From positions 62,001 through 126,000 of the forward strand of contig JAFDZC010000001.1 in the NCBI GenBank assembly GCA_018267095.1: a DNA stretch of 64,000 nucleotides, in the 5' to 3' direction. Below the pieces are notes generated by a model, which saw only the letters and a program-made list of their open reading frames with translations, had not been told where the DNA came from and ran no database searches. This stretch comes from Bacteroidota bacterium (GTDB lineage Bacteria; Bacteroidota; Bacteroidia; Flavobacteriales; Flavobacteriaceae). Below are positions 53,994 to 62,789 of the stretch, one piece after another (within the stretch, counting starts at the first letter, position 1; every line of letters begins with the position of its first letter). The translations under genes were made by a program, and so were the position numbers.

Positions 53994-54935
53994 ATGAACA
54001 CAAAAATACTCATAATCGGAGCTTGCGGACAAATCGGCACCGAGCTCACCACGCGTTTGAGAAATATGTACGGCGTTGAAAATGTTGTCGCTTCTGACAT
54101 CCGAAAACTCAACAACGACATTGTCAACAATGGTATTTTTGAAGTGGTCAACGCCTTAGATTACAATCAGATTGAACATCTCATCGAACAATATCAGATT
54201 ACCGATGTGTATTTGATGGCGGCGCTGCTTTCGGCAACTGCTGAAAAAAACCCGGCATTTGCTTGGGATTTGAACATGAATTCGCTTTTTCACGTACTCA
54301 ACTTGGCCAAAGCAGGAAAAATCAAAAAAATATTTTGGCCTTCGAGCATTGCGGTTTTTGGTCCGACAACGCCCAAAGAAAACACGCCCCAATTCACCAT
54401 CATGGAGCCAACTACGGTGTATGGAATTTCGAAGCAAACCGGAGAGCGTTGGTGCGAATATTATCACCATCAATACGGTGTGGATGTGCGCAGCATCCGT
54501 TATCCGGGCTTGATTAGTTGGACAACAGAACCCGGAGGCGGAACTACCGATTACGCCGTAGACATTTACCACAAAGCTTTAAAAGAAGGAACCTTCGAAT
54601 GCTTTTTATCTGAACATTCAAAACTTCCGATGATGTATATGGATGACGCAATTCGTGCCACCATTGAAATCATGCAAGCGCCGTCGGAACAGATTAAAAT
54701 TCGTTCCTCTTATAATCTGGCGGGAATTAGCTTTACTCCGGCTGAAATTGCTGCCGAAATTCAAACGCGCATTCCCGATTTTAAAATTAGTTATAAGCCG
54801 GATTTCCGTCAAAAAATAGCTGATAGTTGGCCGGCAAGCATTGATGATTCTTGTGCGCGCCAAGATTGGAACTGGAAACACAGTTTTGACTTATCGGCCA
54901 TTACCGATGAAATGCTTGAAAATTTAAGCAAATAA
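53994..54935 (+). CDS. tdh: SDR-type L-threonine 3-dehydrogenase
   Basis: Oxidises L-threonine to 2-amino-3-oxobutyrate with NAD. The 313-residue extended short-chain dehydrogenase has the NAD motif GACGQIGTEL, the SSIAVFGPTTP segment with catalytic serine, YGISKQTGERWCEYY with the Tyr-x3-Lys pair, and RYPGLISWTTEPGGGTTDYA, characteristic of the GalE-like threonine dehydrogenases. It is a single-gene unit with a -7-like TATCTTTA at 53968-53975. Confidence 0.88.
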   Translation: MNTKILIIGACGQIGTELTTRLRNMYGVENVVASDIRKLNNDIVNNGIFEVVNALDYNQIEHLIEQYQITDVYLMAALLSATAEKNPAFAWDLNMNSLFHVLNLAKAGKIKKIFWPSSIAVFGPTTPKENTPQFTIMEPTTVYGISKQTGERWCEYYHHQYGVDVRSIRYPGLISWTTEPGGGTTDYAVDIYHKALKEGTFECFLSEHSKLPMMYMDDAIRATIEIMQAPSEQIKIRSSYNLAGISFTPAEIAAEIQTRIPDFKISYKPDFRQKIADSWPASIDDSCARQDWNWKHSFDLSAITDEMLENLSK

Positions 54936-54937
54936 AA

Positions 54938-54963
54938 ACCGCCTTTTTCACCAGGCGGCTTTT
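54938..54963 (+). terminator. Terminator of the threonine dehydrogenase gene
   Basis: CCGCCT (54939-54944) pairs with AGGCGG (54953-54958) and is followed by CTTTT, just after the stop codon. Confidence 0.7.
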
Positions 54964-54981
54964 CATAAAAACAAAAGTTTC

Positions 54982-55572
54982 TTAAGGAGCTTGTACAATC
55001 GGACTTCTGAGCGATTCCAAAACGGCCACGACGTCGTTGTATAATTCTGTATTGGCAGCAACGCCATTGGCTTGAGCCGCCGCGCCCACATAGCCTTCAA
55101 ATTTATCGTAATCTGCATTGGTTGATTTAACGCCCATTCTTGGATTGGTAGCAGGATTGTGCGCATCAGCCATGTTTTTTCCTTCGTATTTATTCACAGG
55201 ATTCGTTCCGCCGGTATTGTACGAAAAGAAGTCTGTGAGATTATCGGTTAAAATGGCCAAATTGGTTGTGTTTCCGGCACCCACTTCGGATAATAGCGGC
55301 GCAAAATGCGCACTCAAATTGCCCGGAGCATCCTCTTGAATATCAGCAACGATCAGCTGCACGGTTGAATTCACTACTTTTCGGTAGCTCAATCTTCCGG
55401 CTTCAATCATCGTTCCGGTTGGAGCATCAGGATCTTGAACTAAAGTGGTTCCACCCAATCGGGCATAAATAGAAGGTTTAGCGGGTGTTGATGAATCATC
55501 GTCTTTACTGCACGAAGAAAATGTGCCGGCAGCCATCAAAACTAAAAGGCAAAGTTTAAAATTGGTTTTCAT
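54982..55572 (-). CDS. Exported lipoprotein truncated haemoglobin (group 1-like)
   Basis: The 196-residue protein has a signal peptide and lipobox ending SSCSKDDD, so it should be anchored outside the cytoplasm. The mature part begins SIYARLGG, like the start of truncated haemoglobins (SLYERLGG), and continues with LTDFFSYNTGG, YEGKNMADAHNP with the likely proximal histidine, DKFEGYVGAAAQANGV and a C-terminal LESLRSPIVQ. Truncated haemoglobins normally lie in the cytoplasm and are about 120 residues. The role (O2, NO or haem binding) is unknown; it follows an anchored HMA-like gene in one unit. Confidence 0.8.
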   Translation of the reverse strand: MKTNFKLCLLVLMAAGTFSSCSKDDDSSTPAKPSIYARLGGTTLVQDPDAPTGTMIEAGRLSYRKVVNSTVQLIVADIQEDAPGNLSAHFAPLLSEVGAGNTTNLAILTDNLTDFFSYNTGGTNPVNKYEGKNMADAHNPATNPRMGVKSTNADYDKFEGYVGAAAQANGVAANTELYNDVVAVLESLRSPIVQAP

Positions 55573-55580
55573 GATTTCTA

Positions 55581-56009
55581 TTAATTAGGGTTAATGTACT
55601 TGTGAACTATTTTGGATAATTTGAAATAAAAACTGTTTTGATTGATCACCGGGCAAACTTGTTTTTGTGATAAATCAGCACTGATGATAAATCTTTTGGC
55701 TTTGTAGTTTCCTTTTTTCATGAGCTCATCAAAGACTTTTTTTGAATCAGCCACGCGGTTATCATGAAAATAAACCACCACATTTTTTTTGACCAAAACG
55801 CCTTTTTTTACACCCGGAATGGATTCTATTTGCCGGGTTATTTCAGCTGCTTTTTGAACGTCAAATGGTTGGTCAAAATCAATTCGACTAATTTGAATGG
55901 TTGCGTTTTCAGGAGGTTTAACAAGAGCAATATGAACGATTAAAGCCAAAAATAAAAGCAAAGCCACTCCACTAAGACCCAAGAGGACTAATTTGATTTT
56001 CTTTTTCAT
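55581..56009 (-). CDS. Membrane-anchored HMA-like domain protein, paralogue 1
   Basis: The 142-residue protein has one N-terminal membrane segment (VLLGLSGVALLLFLALIVHI) and a periplasmic domain with ISRIDFDQPFDVQKAAEI and IESIPGVKKGVLVKKNVVVY, the strand-helix pattern of heavy-metal-associated (HMA) domains. The CxxC metal motif is missing, and only one cysteine (QVCPV) is present. It is paralogous to the protein at 56212-56619 and ends eight bases before the exported truncated haemoglobin. The function is unknown. Confidence 0.7.
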   Translation of the reverse strand: MKKKIKLVLLGLSGVALLLFLALIVHIALVKPPENATIQISRIDFDQPFDVQKAAEITRQIESIPGVKKGVLVKKNVVVYFHDNRVADSKKVFDELMKKGNYKAKRFIISADLSQKQVCPVINQNSFYFKLSKIVHKYINPN

Positions 56010-56034
56010 TTTGTTTGTTTTTTTTAGTTAAAAA

Positions 56035-56063
56035 CCGCCTGCCCTCATCAATCTGACAGGCGG
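56035..56063 (-). terminator. Hairpin between the two HMA-like genes
   Basis: CCGCCTG (56035-56041) and CAGGCGG (56057-56063) are perfect inverted copies; on the minus strand they are followed by TTTTT. It probably terminates transcription from the upstream paralogue. Confidence 0.6.
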
Positions 56064-56211
56064 GAGCAAATCTAACTTTGTGTTAGAAACTCAGGGTTTT
56101 TCTTGAAGCAGTGATCGGCTGCGCGTTTAAATTTTATCAAAGCTGCCCTGAACAGTGATTAAGGATTGCATGGGTTGATTGGGAAAAAAAGGGTTGTTTA
56201 TTTCATAAAAT

Positions 56212-56619
56212 TTATTCGGAATTTCTGGTGGTGGCAATGGCAAATCGGTGGAGTTTTCCTCTGTAGACAGAATTATCGTATTCTGTTGTTAATTTGCATA
56301 TTTGCCCGAAATAGTGGCCGGCTATCAATTGATCCATTATTTTTTGTTCGTCACAAACCTGAGCATCTCTAAGACAAACTGCCGTGTTGCCTTGTATGAT
56401 CACCTCGCCTTTAATTCCGGGAATGGCCCGAAGAATAGCTTTTACCTCTGTTTTTTTCATTGGGTCAAGCGGTTGGTTGAACTTGATTTTGCTTACTTCA
56501 AGTTTTGTTTTTTCAATCGGTTGGCTGGTGGCATATTGCGTCAGCAAAATGATGGACAACATGAGTGAGATGCAAAGCGCGCTAACAAGAGCGATTTCAA
56601 TTTTTTTACGAAGTTTCAT
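56212..56619 (-). CDS. Membrane-anchored HMA-like domain protein, paralogue 2
   Basis: The ATG at 56619 gives 135 residues with one membrane segment (IALVSALCISLMLSIILLTQ) and a periplasmic domain VSKIKFNQPLDPMKKTEV, ILRAIPGIKGEVIIQGNTAV that aligns with the protein at 55581-56009. It too lacks CxxC but has CLRDAQVC and a third cysteine in GQICKL. A 149-base gap holding a terminator separates the two genes, so they may be independently expressed copies. The function is unknown. Confidence 0.65.
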   Translation of the reverse strand: MKLRKKIEIALVSALCISLMLSIILLTQYATSQPIEKTKLEVSKIKFNQPLDPMKKTEVKAILRAIPGIKGEVIIQGNTAVCLRDAQVCDEQKIMDQLIAGHYFGQICKLTTEYDNSVYRGKLHRFAIATTRNSE

Positions 56620-56691
56620 GGCATTTAGATTTAGGTTGTTTGAGCCATGTACGAAACAAATTCTGTTTCGGTTTTTTTGAGGCAAAAAAAA

Positions 56692-56716
56692 TCCTGCTCT
56701 TTTTTGAAAAGCAGGA
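56692..56716 (-). terminator. Terminator of the NTF2-like gene
   Basis: TCCTGCT (56692-56698) pairs with AGCAGGA (56710-56716); on the minus strand a run of eight T follows. It lies 23 bases after the stop. Confidence 0.75.
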
Positions 56717-56739
56717 ATTCCACATTTTTTATATAAAGT

Positions 56740-57243
56740 TTACTTAGTTAGTTTGCGTTTTTTGATTTGTTCGTCTTCAATCAGCGTTTTAATTTTGACT
56801 ACTTCATTAATGTTGTCGTTCGGAACTGTTGTCGAAAGCACATAGTGTTTGATTTTCCAGACGTTCCCTTCTTTTTGCAATACGCCCGATCCGCGACAAA
56901 TTTTCATCCAAGTATCTAAAAGTTCATCAAACCAAGCCGTTTTTCCGTCAGCGCTTAGGTAAATATGACGCTCAAAAGGTTTGAAATCCCAAGCTTTTCC
57001 TTTGTCAAAATAAGGTTTGGCAAAAGCTTGAAATTGCTTTTTGTTCCAGTTTTCGGTAGCGTCGGTTCCGATAAAAATTCCATCATCTGCCATAGCGCCA
57101 AAATAGGCTTCAGCGTTGGCCACTGCGGCATCTTTGTGCCATTGATTGAGCAAGGCATCAATCTCGGCGGTTGTTTTGTTTTGTGCCCAAAGCATGTTGC
57201 CGGAACATACAATCATCAGGCATAAAAAGAATAAGTTTCTCAT
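56740..57243 (-). CDS. Secreted NTF2/SnoaL-like domain protein
   Basis: The 167-residue protein has a signal peptide (LFFLCLMIVCSGNMLWAQ) and one NTF2-like domain: LNQWHKDAAVANAEAYFGAM at the start, GTDATENWNKKQFQAFAKPY, and WKIKHYVLSTTVPND near the end. This resembles DUF4440-type ketosteroid isomerase-fold proteins whose substrates are mostly unknown. It is a single gene divergent from the L,D-transpeptidase. Confidence 0.82.
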   Translation of the reverse strand: MRNLFFLCLMIVCSGNMLWAQNKTTAEIDALLNQWHKDAAVANAEAYFGAMADDGIFIGTDATENWNKKQFQAFAKPYFDKGKAWDFKPFERHIYLSADGKTAWFDELLDTWMKICRGSGVLQKEGNVWKIKHYVLSTTVPNDNINEVVKIKTLIEDEQIKKRKLTK

Positions 57244-57293
57244 AATTTTACATTTGATTTTTTAAAAATAGATAATCTTCGGTTTTGTCAACA

Positions 57294-57322
57294 TTGATGT
57301 GCCTTTAGTTTGTGTACTTTTA
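57294..57322 (+). promoter_or_regulatory. Predicted promoter of the L,D-transpeptidase gene
   Basis: TTG at 57294-57296 and TACTTTTA at 57315-57322 are 18 bases apart, one mismatch from TTG-N17-23-TAnnTTTG. Transcription would start after 57322, which favours the ATG at 57343 over an in-frame TTG at 57310. Confidence 0.5.
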
Positions 57323-57342
57323 CACAGCTAAATTTTTTCTTC

Positions 57343-58932
57343 ATGTTGGGTCGTCTTTCGATTTTGCGTCTTACTCTGATTTTTATTTTGGCGATGACCG
57401 CTTGTAAACGCGATGATCATCAAAAATCAAATCATCAGTCTCACAAAAAAAATCTTCCTGAAAAGCCCGTTGAAGAAGTCGCTCCCGATAGCCTAAAGTT
57501 ACATTGGTTTGTCAAACGATATCCGAAATTGGCCGTTTATGAGCCGCAAATGCGCGAATTATATCGAAACCATCACTGGGAATTTATTTGGTTTGACCCT
57601 AAGGGAATTACAGAATTAGGACATTTACTGCACAGTAAAATCAATACGATTGAAACCGAAGGCGTTCACACCAAAATTCCTTATAAATCATACCTTGAAG
57701 AGATTTTTCAACCGGGTAAATCCGCTTTGAGTAATTCTGAAAATGACTATCTCATCTCGGCTTTTTATTTTTTTTATGCCGACAAAGTTTTTCACGGATT
57801 TGATGTAAAAACTTCTCGGGAACTGGGTTGGTATTTGCCGCGTAAGAAGGTTTCTTATGTGCATTATCTCGATTCGCTGATGGCCAATCCGAAGCTGATT
57901 GAAAAGAACGAGCGAAATATTTTGCCGCAATATTATAAGCTCAAAGAAATGCTCGGGCGTTACCAAAAAGCGGCGCGTAAAAACGATGTCGATACGGTCA
58001 AAATCCCGTTTGATATGGATCCGCTCAAAGTCGGCGACACTTCAGATTTGGTGGCTCATGTGCGCAAGCGATTGTACTTGATGGGTTATCTGAATCAAGA
58101 CAATCAAAGTGCAATTTTTGACGAATCTTTGGCTCGCCCTGTCAGAAAATACAAAGCAACCATTGGTTTAACGCCATCAGAATTGATTTCCGGAAAAATG
58201 ATTCGTTCGATGAATATTTCGCTCAAAAGTCGCATCAAAACACTGATGGTCAATATGGAGCGTTGCCGATGGATTCCCGCTGAGATGAGCCAAGGCAAAC
58301 AATATATAGCCGTCAATATTCCGTCGTATGAATTGGTGTATTACAAAAACGGAAAACCCGCCTTGGAATCAAATGTTGTAGTCGGAAAAGTCATGAATCA
58401 AACCGTTATTTTTAGCGGAATGATGAAATACATTGTCTTTAGTCCGTATTGGAATGTACCGCCGAGCATTATCAAAAAAGAAATTAAGCCGGCCATCGAA
58501 AAAGACAAAGATTACCTTGCCAAACACGATATGGAATGGAACAAAGGGCGCGTTAGACAAAAACCCGGTGCGCAAAATTCACTGGGCTGGGTGAAGTTTT
58601 TGTTTCCGAATTCAAACAATATTTACTTACACGATTCTCCAGCCAAAAGTCTGTTCAACCGGAATTCAAGAGCTTTTAGTCATGGCTGTATTCGCGTAGC
58701 CAAACCGCTGGAATTGGCGCAAACTTTACTCGAAGACGATCCGAATTGGACACCTGAAAAGGTTGAAAAAGTGATGTATGCCGGCAAAGAATCTTGGTAT
58801 ACGTTAAAAGAACCCGTTCCGGTATATATTGGTTATTTCACTGCTTGGGTTGACCGCGAAGGAATACTGCGTTTTTATGACGATGTTTACAAACGAGACG
58901 GACGATTATCGGAACTAATTTTCAAGCGATAA
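57343..58932 (+). CDS. L,D-transpeptidase of the YcbB/LdtD type, lipoprotein-like
   Basis: Forms 3-3 cross-links in peptidoglycan. From the ATG at 57343 the protein is 529 residues with a lipobox-type leader ending in LAMTAC. A scaffold region follows, a peptidoglycan-binding segment (DPLKVGDTSDLVAHVRKRL) lies near residue 230, and the YkuD catalytic domain carries SHGCIRVAKPLELA with His447 and Cys449. The order resembles E. coli LdtD (YcbB). It is transcribed alone from its own promoter. Confidence 0.9.
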   Translation: MLGRLSILRLTLIFILAMTACKRDDHQKSNHQSHKKNLPEKPVEEVAPDSLKLHWFVKRYPKLAVYEPQMRELYRNHHWEFIWFDPKGITELGHLLHSKINTIETEGVHTKIPYKSYLEEIFQPGKSALSNSENDYLISAFYFFYADKVFHGFDVKTSRELGWYLPRKKVSYVHYLDSLMANPKLIEKNERNILPQYYKLKEMLGRYQKAARKNDVDTVKIPFDMDPLKVGDTSDLVAHVRKRLYLMGYLNQDNQSAIFDESLARPVRKYKATIGLTPSELISGKMIRSMNISLKSRIKTLMVNMERCRWIPAEMSQGKQYIAVNIPSYELVYYKNGKPALESNVVVGKVMNQTVIFSGMMKYIVFSPYWNVPPSIIKKEIKPAIEKDKDYLAKHDMEWNKGRVRQKPGAQNSLGWVKFLFPNSNNIYLHDSPAKSLFNRNSRAFSHGCIRVAKPLELAQTLLEDDPNWTPEKVEKVMYAGKESWYTLKEPVPVYIGYFTAWVDREGILRFYDDVYKRDGRLSELIFKR

Positions 58933-58933
58933 T

Positions 58934-58961
58934 TTGTCTTTGAGATTAATGTTTATTTTTG
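58934..58961 (+). promoter_or_regulatory. Predicted promoter of the beta-barrel protein gene
   Basis: TTG at 58934-58936 and TATTTTTG at 58954-58961 are 17 bases apart, an exact match to TTG-N17-23-TAnnTTTG. It lies just after the L,D-transpeptidase stop, so the genes can be transcribed separately. Confidence 0.65.
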
Positions 58962-58983
58962 AAGCGTTAAACCTAATAATGAT

Positions 58984-59520
58984 ATGAATATGAAAATTTT
59001 TAAAACAATAGTTTTGGTTATGGCCCTTACGGCATTGTCGACTGTTCAAGCGCAAAAAATTGGCATCAGAGCAGGAGCGAGTATAGCAACGATTACCGGA
59101 AAAGATGTTTCAGATGTAAAACCAATGACTTCTTTTTATGCGGGTGTTTATAAAGAATTTGCGATAGTTCCGGAGTTGTTTTTCATTCAACCTGAGTTGC
59201 AATATTCGATGCAAGGATACAAAGCCAACAACACCAATTACACCATTGGCTATTTGCAACTTCCGGTTATGGCGCGCGTATATATGCTCAAAACCATCAG
59301 TCTTGAAGCCGGGCCACAAATCGGTTATAAAGTCAATGACAATCTTGAAAACAATGATGATTTAAACAGCTTTGACGCATCGGTGGCCGGAGGTTTGGGA
59401 ATTAATTTCCCATTAGGACTATCTGTGAGTGCTCGTTATGTGCATGGTTTGACAAACATTTTCAAAGATGTTGACGCAAAACACCAAGTCATTCAACTCG
59501 GCGCATCTTTTAAATTTTAA
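58984..59520 (+). CDS. Small outer-membrane beta-barrel protein, PorT-like
   Basis: The 178-residue protein has signal peptide MNMKIFKTIVLVMALTALST ending at VQAQ, then GIRAGASIATITGKD, FFIQPELQYSMQGYK, LPVMARVYMLKTISLEAGPQ and a terminal strand VIQLGASFKF ending in an aromatic residue. This is the eight-stranded barrel pattern of the porin/PorT-type outer-membrane family common in flavobacteria. The function is unknown. A second ATG two codons downstream is an alternative start. Confidence 0.88.
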   Translation: MNMKIFKTIVLVMALTALSTVQAQKIGIRAGASIATITGKDVSDVKPMTSFYAGVYKEFAIVPELFFIQPELQYSMQGYKANNTNYTIGYLQLPVMARVYMLKTISLEAGPQIGYKVNDNLENNDDLNSFDASVAGGLGINFPLGLSVSARYVHGLTNIFKDVDAKHQVIQLGASFKF

Positions 59521-59572
59521 GCAATACAGATTCAAAATAACCGAAGCCGTTCCACAAGAGCGACTTTTTTTA

Positions 59573-60991
59573 TTACCAAGGAATTACGGTTCTTTTACTG
59601 GTAAAGAAATTGGCCGGACCTGAGCTTCCGCCAAAAGGACCTCCGGTTAACAAACGATAATTCGGTTGATTGCCCCATGAAGCCGGTTTGTCTTCAATCA
59701 GCATGTCCTCGCCGGTGTCGTTGCTTACATAAGGAGTAATCATACTCTGCCAGGCTTGAATGCGCGGAACACTTTTGCTGTAGTAAAAATAATCTTTATT
59801 GGTGCTGACCAGCTCTGACAAATAGCTTTTATATAGCTGTTGATATTGTGGAATGGCCAAGATTTTGGTAATCAGCGGACGCTGCGTCATATTGCCCCAG
59901 CTGAGCGGATTTTGTGTTCCTGAATTAGCGACTATCTGCGAAGTTCCGAGCGTATTGTCATAATCATACGGAATAAAATAAGCTTTGCCATTGGGCGCGA
60001 AATAAAAATAAAAGTTGTTTCCGTTGACCCAATAATCGTCCCACATACCCAAGACCACATTTACAGCATACGTTTTTAAAAACAAAGGCACATCCATTTT
60101 TTGGGCAATCCAATTTTGAAAATCAGTGCCGGTTCGGGTATTCAAATCTGAGATAAATTGCAGCAATTCAGTTTTGGCCGAAGTCAGTTCGCTTTTGCGG
60201 GTTTTTAAATCATAAGCGTAATAAGTTGACAAAGCCGGATTGATGTTCACATCCTCAACACCGATACTTTCAGTTGAAACAAAATTGGCATTGTTCGATC
60301 CACTCCAGCCGCCTTTCCACAGAAAACCAACACCGTTGCCCCATTTAGCAGTGTTTTTGGCAATAAATACTTCATCGATGTTTTCAATCATGGCATAAAC
60401 TCCAAAATAGGCCGGTTGCGCATCGCCTTGTACTTTAATGTATAGTCTGCAATACGAAGCCGAGGGCGCGTTCCAACAACCAAATCGTTTAAACAAATCA
60501 TAGCTGTATATTTCACGACAATAAGCCGCATCGTCTTTGAACCACTTCAAATTGAGTTTGTCCAGACCTTTAAAATTTTGTCCGTCACGGTATTTAGAAA
60601 AGTCAAAACCAAAATGACAATGATGCCAATCCGGATTCACTGCATCGTGCAGCAAGCCGGTGTCACCCTCGGGGCGGCGGCGGCTTGTATTGCCTTTGAG
60701 TCTAAGCCCGACGCTGTCAATGACGGTGGTTCTGCCGTTTACCGAAAAAGTAAATTTCGAGACCACTTTTTTATCGTTGGCCGGATTCAAATCGTAGTTG
60801 GTGAGGATTTTATTCCACTGATCCAAACTCACTTCAACAGTGATGATGGGAACTTGTTTGAGGTTGAAAATTTCTGTGACCACATCCGGATTGGTTGCCT
60901 TTTGTGCCGAAGCTTCAGTATTTTCATTCATTTCAACATTGCTGCAATAAAACAACAACATCAGTGGGAATAATAAAAAAAGTCTTTTCAT
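59573..60991 (-). CDS. CotH kinase-family lipoprotein
   Basis: The ATG at 60991 gives 472 residues with a leader MKRLFLLFPLMLLFYCSN that looks like a lipoprotein signal. The CotH fold is recognisable from LRLKGNTSRRRPEGDTG, KFGLDKLNLKWF-like FKGLDKLNLKWFKDDA, ENIDEVFIAKN and FIPYDYDNTLGTSQ, which holds the conserved aspartates of CotH-type kinases. In other organisms this family phosphorylates secreted proteins or takes part in spore coats. No sorting domain is present, so surface anchoring through the lipid is likely. Confidence 0.85.
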   Translation of the reverse strand: MKRLFLLFPLMLLFYCSNVEMNENTEASAQKATNPDVVTEIFNLKQVPIITVEVSLDQWNKILTNYDLNPANDKKVVSKFTFSVNGRTTVIDSVGLRLKGNTSRRRPEGDTGLLHDAVNPDWHHCHFGFDFSKYRDGQNFKGLDKLNLKWFKDDAAYCREIYSYDLFKRFGCWNAPSASYCRLYIKVQGDAQPAYFGVYAMIENIDEVFIAKNTAKWGNGVGFLWKGGWSGSNNANFVSTESIGVEDVNINPALSTYYAYDLKTRKSELTSAKTELLQFISDLNTRTGTDFQNWIAQKMDVPLFLKTYAVNVVLGMWDDYWVNGNNFYFYFAPNGKAYFIPYDYDNTLGTSQIVANSGTQNPLSWGNMTQRPLITKILAIPQYQQLYKSYLSELVSTNKDYFYYSKSVPRIQAWQSMITPYVSNDTGEDMLIEDKPASWGNQPNYRLLTGGPFGGSSGPANFFTSKRTVIPW

Positions 60992-61291
60992 AGCTAAGTT
61001 TTCAAGCAAAGAACTTCAAAATTAGACTTTTATTCGGTTGATGTAACAGAAATAAAGGGCTGTAGTTAAAATTTAACTTTTATCAGAATAAATGATAGGA
61101 TAATTTTATAAACTGTCTAACCAATTCATTTTCAGATAATTTAAATTTCAGAAAAACAAAATTTGAACTTATCATAAAAATAAAATCCGAAACAATGTTA
61201 TGTTAATGTTGTCAATTGTGTATTATTGTAGGTTGCATATTAAGTTATTGTTATTATTTTTATTAATAATTTGTAAAATAAATAGTACTAC
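60992..61291. other. 300-base AT-rich divergent intergenic region
   Basis: This is the longest gene-free stretch in the window, between the divergent CotH and mmsA genes. It is very AT-rich and holds CAAAATTA at 61017-61024, the minus-strand TAATTTTG -7-like element of the CotH gene. Nearer mmsA, TTG at about 61236 and a TAATTTG-like sequence before 61275 are possible but imperfect. No RNA gene or repeat was seen. Confidence 0.5.
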
Positions 61292-62749
61292 ATGAAATAC
61301 CCAGCGATTCAAAACTTCATCAACGGAAAGTTTACACCGGCCTCTGCTGCCCGAACCCTCAATGTGGTTTCACCTTTAGACGGAAATCTTCTCTCAACAG
61401 TCCCCATGTCGGGCACATCAGATTTAGATCAAGCCGTTCAAGCCGCACAAGCCGCATTTCCTGCCTGGAGCCGAACCCCGATTAAAGAGCGCGTTCAAGT
61501 GTTCTTCCGCTATAAAGCCTTGCTCGAAAAAAACATGAAAGAACTCGCTGAATTGTGCAGCGAAGAAAACGGAAAAACCTATGGTGAATCCGTCGCCGAA
61601 ATCGAAAAATGCATCGAACTCACTGAGTTTGCCACGTCGCTTCCGCAACTCATTACCGGAGAACTTTTAGAGGTCAGCAAAGGCGTTGAATGCCGCACCG
61701 AACATGTGGCTTTGGGCGTAGTTGCCTCCATCGTTCCGTTTAACTTTCCTTCGATGGTGCCCAACTGGACGATTCCCAATGCCATCGCACTCGGCAATTG
61801 CATGATCATGAAACCGTCTGAAAAAGTGCCGCTCAGTTGCGGACGCATTGCCGAATTGCTCAAAGAAGCCGGTTTGCCTGATGGCGTTTTTAACGTAGTA
61901 CACGGCGATGTAGAAATGGTTAACGCTATTTGCGACCATCCGAATATCGAAGCCGTTTCGTTTGTCGGCTCGACCAAAGTGGCCAAGATTGTCTATCAAC
62001 GCGCCACACAAAACTTAAAAAGATGTTTGGCGTTGGGCGGTGCTAAAAATCACTTGATGGTTTTGCCTGATGCGATTCCGGATATGACTGCACAAAATGT
62101 AGCCGCGTCGATGTCCGGTTGTGCCGGTCAAAGATGTATGGCCGCTTCCGCGATGGTCGGCGTTGGAAATGTCGATCACATCATTGCCAAAATTTGCGAC
62201 GAAGCCCGCAAAATTGTTCCCGGACAAAACCTCGGAGCCGTCATCAACAAAGAATCTCAAGAGCGCATCGAAAGTTATATCACCCAAGCCGAAAAAGACG
62301 GCGCCAAAATTCTCGTCGATGGCCGAAACACAAAAGTTTCCGGCAAAGAAGGCGGAACCTATGTCGGACCAACGGTCATTGATTATGTCACGCCCGAGAT
62401 GAGTGTGGCCCGCGAAGAAATTTTCGGTCCGGTTATTTCCATCATGCGCACCAACACCGTTGATGAAGCCTTGGCCATCGAAAACAAAAATCCGTACGGA
62501 AACGCCGCGAGCGTCTTCACCCAAAACGGAGGTATGGCCCGTTACATCATGGAAAAAGCCAGTGCCGGAATGGTGGGTGTCAATGTAGGCGTGCCGGTTC
62601 CGCGCGAGCCGTTCAGTTTTGGCGGTTGGAACGAGAGCAAGTTTGGCGTGGGCGACATCACCGGAAAAAGCTCCATCGAGTTCTGGACCAAGCTCAAGAA
62701 AACCACCGTCAAGTGGAATGCTGAGGCGGGTGTGAATTGGATGAGCTAG
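61292..62749 (+). CDS. mmsA: CoA-acylating methylmalonate-semialdehyde dehydrogenase
   Basis: Oxidises methylmalonate semialdehyde or malonate semialdehyde to propionyl-CoA or acetyl-CoA, with NAD and CoA. The 485-residue aldehyde dehydrogenase has VPFNFPSMVPNWTIPNAIAL near residue 150, which marks the MmsA subgroup, the catalytic cysteine in GCAGQRCMA (residue 282) and the C-terminal GGWNESKFGVGDITG. It ends 182 bases before a class III aminotransferase gene; together they suggest beta-alanine or valine/pyrimidine breakdown, where the transaminase product is an acid semialdehyde. Confidence 0.94.
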   Translation: MKYPAIQNFINGKFTPASAARTLNVVSPLDGNLLSTVPMSGTSDLDQAVQAAQAAFPAWSRTPIKERVQVFFRYKALLEKNMKELAELCSEENGKTYGESVAEIEKCIELTEFATSLPQLITGELLEVSKGVECRTEHVALGVVASIVPFNFPSMVPNWTIPNAIALGNCMIMKPSEKVPLSCGRIAELLKEAGLPDGVFNVVHGDVEMVNAICDHPNIEAVSFVGSTKVAKIVYQRATQNLKRCLALGGAKNHLMVLPDAIPDMTAQNVAASMSGCAGQRCMAASAMVGVGNVDHIIAKICDEARKIVPGQNLGAVINKESQERIESYITQAEKDGAKILVDGRNTKVSGKEGGTYVGPTVIDYVTPEMSVAREEIFGPVISIMRTNTVDEALAIENKNPYGNAASVFTQNGGMARYIMEKASAGMVGVNVGVPVPREPFSFGGWNESKFGVGDITGKSSIEFWTKLKKTTVKWNAEAGVNWMS

Positions 62750-62789
62750 AGTCAATTAAGAATTATAAATTACGAATTACGAATTTTTA

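Noticed and set aside
57310-57342. TTG start for the L,D-transpeptidase
   Set aside because: It lies within the predicted -7 region and would spoil the lipoprotein leader that begins at the ATG at 57343.
62015-62755. 246-residue open frame on the minus strand opposite mmsA
   Set aside because: It is a shadow of the clear mmsA frame on the plus strand; no family resemblance or start signal is seen.
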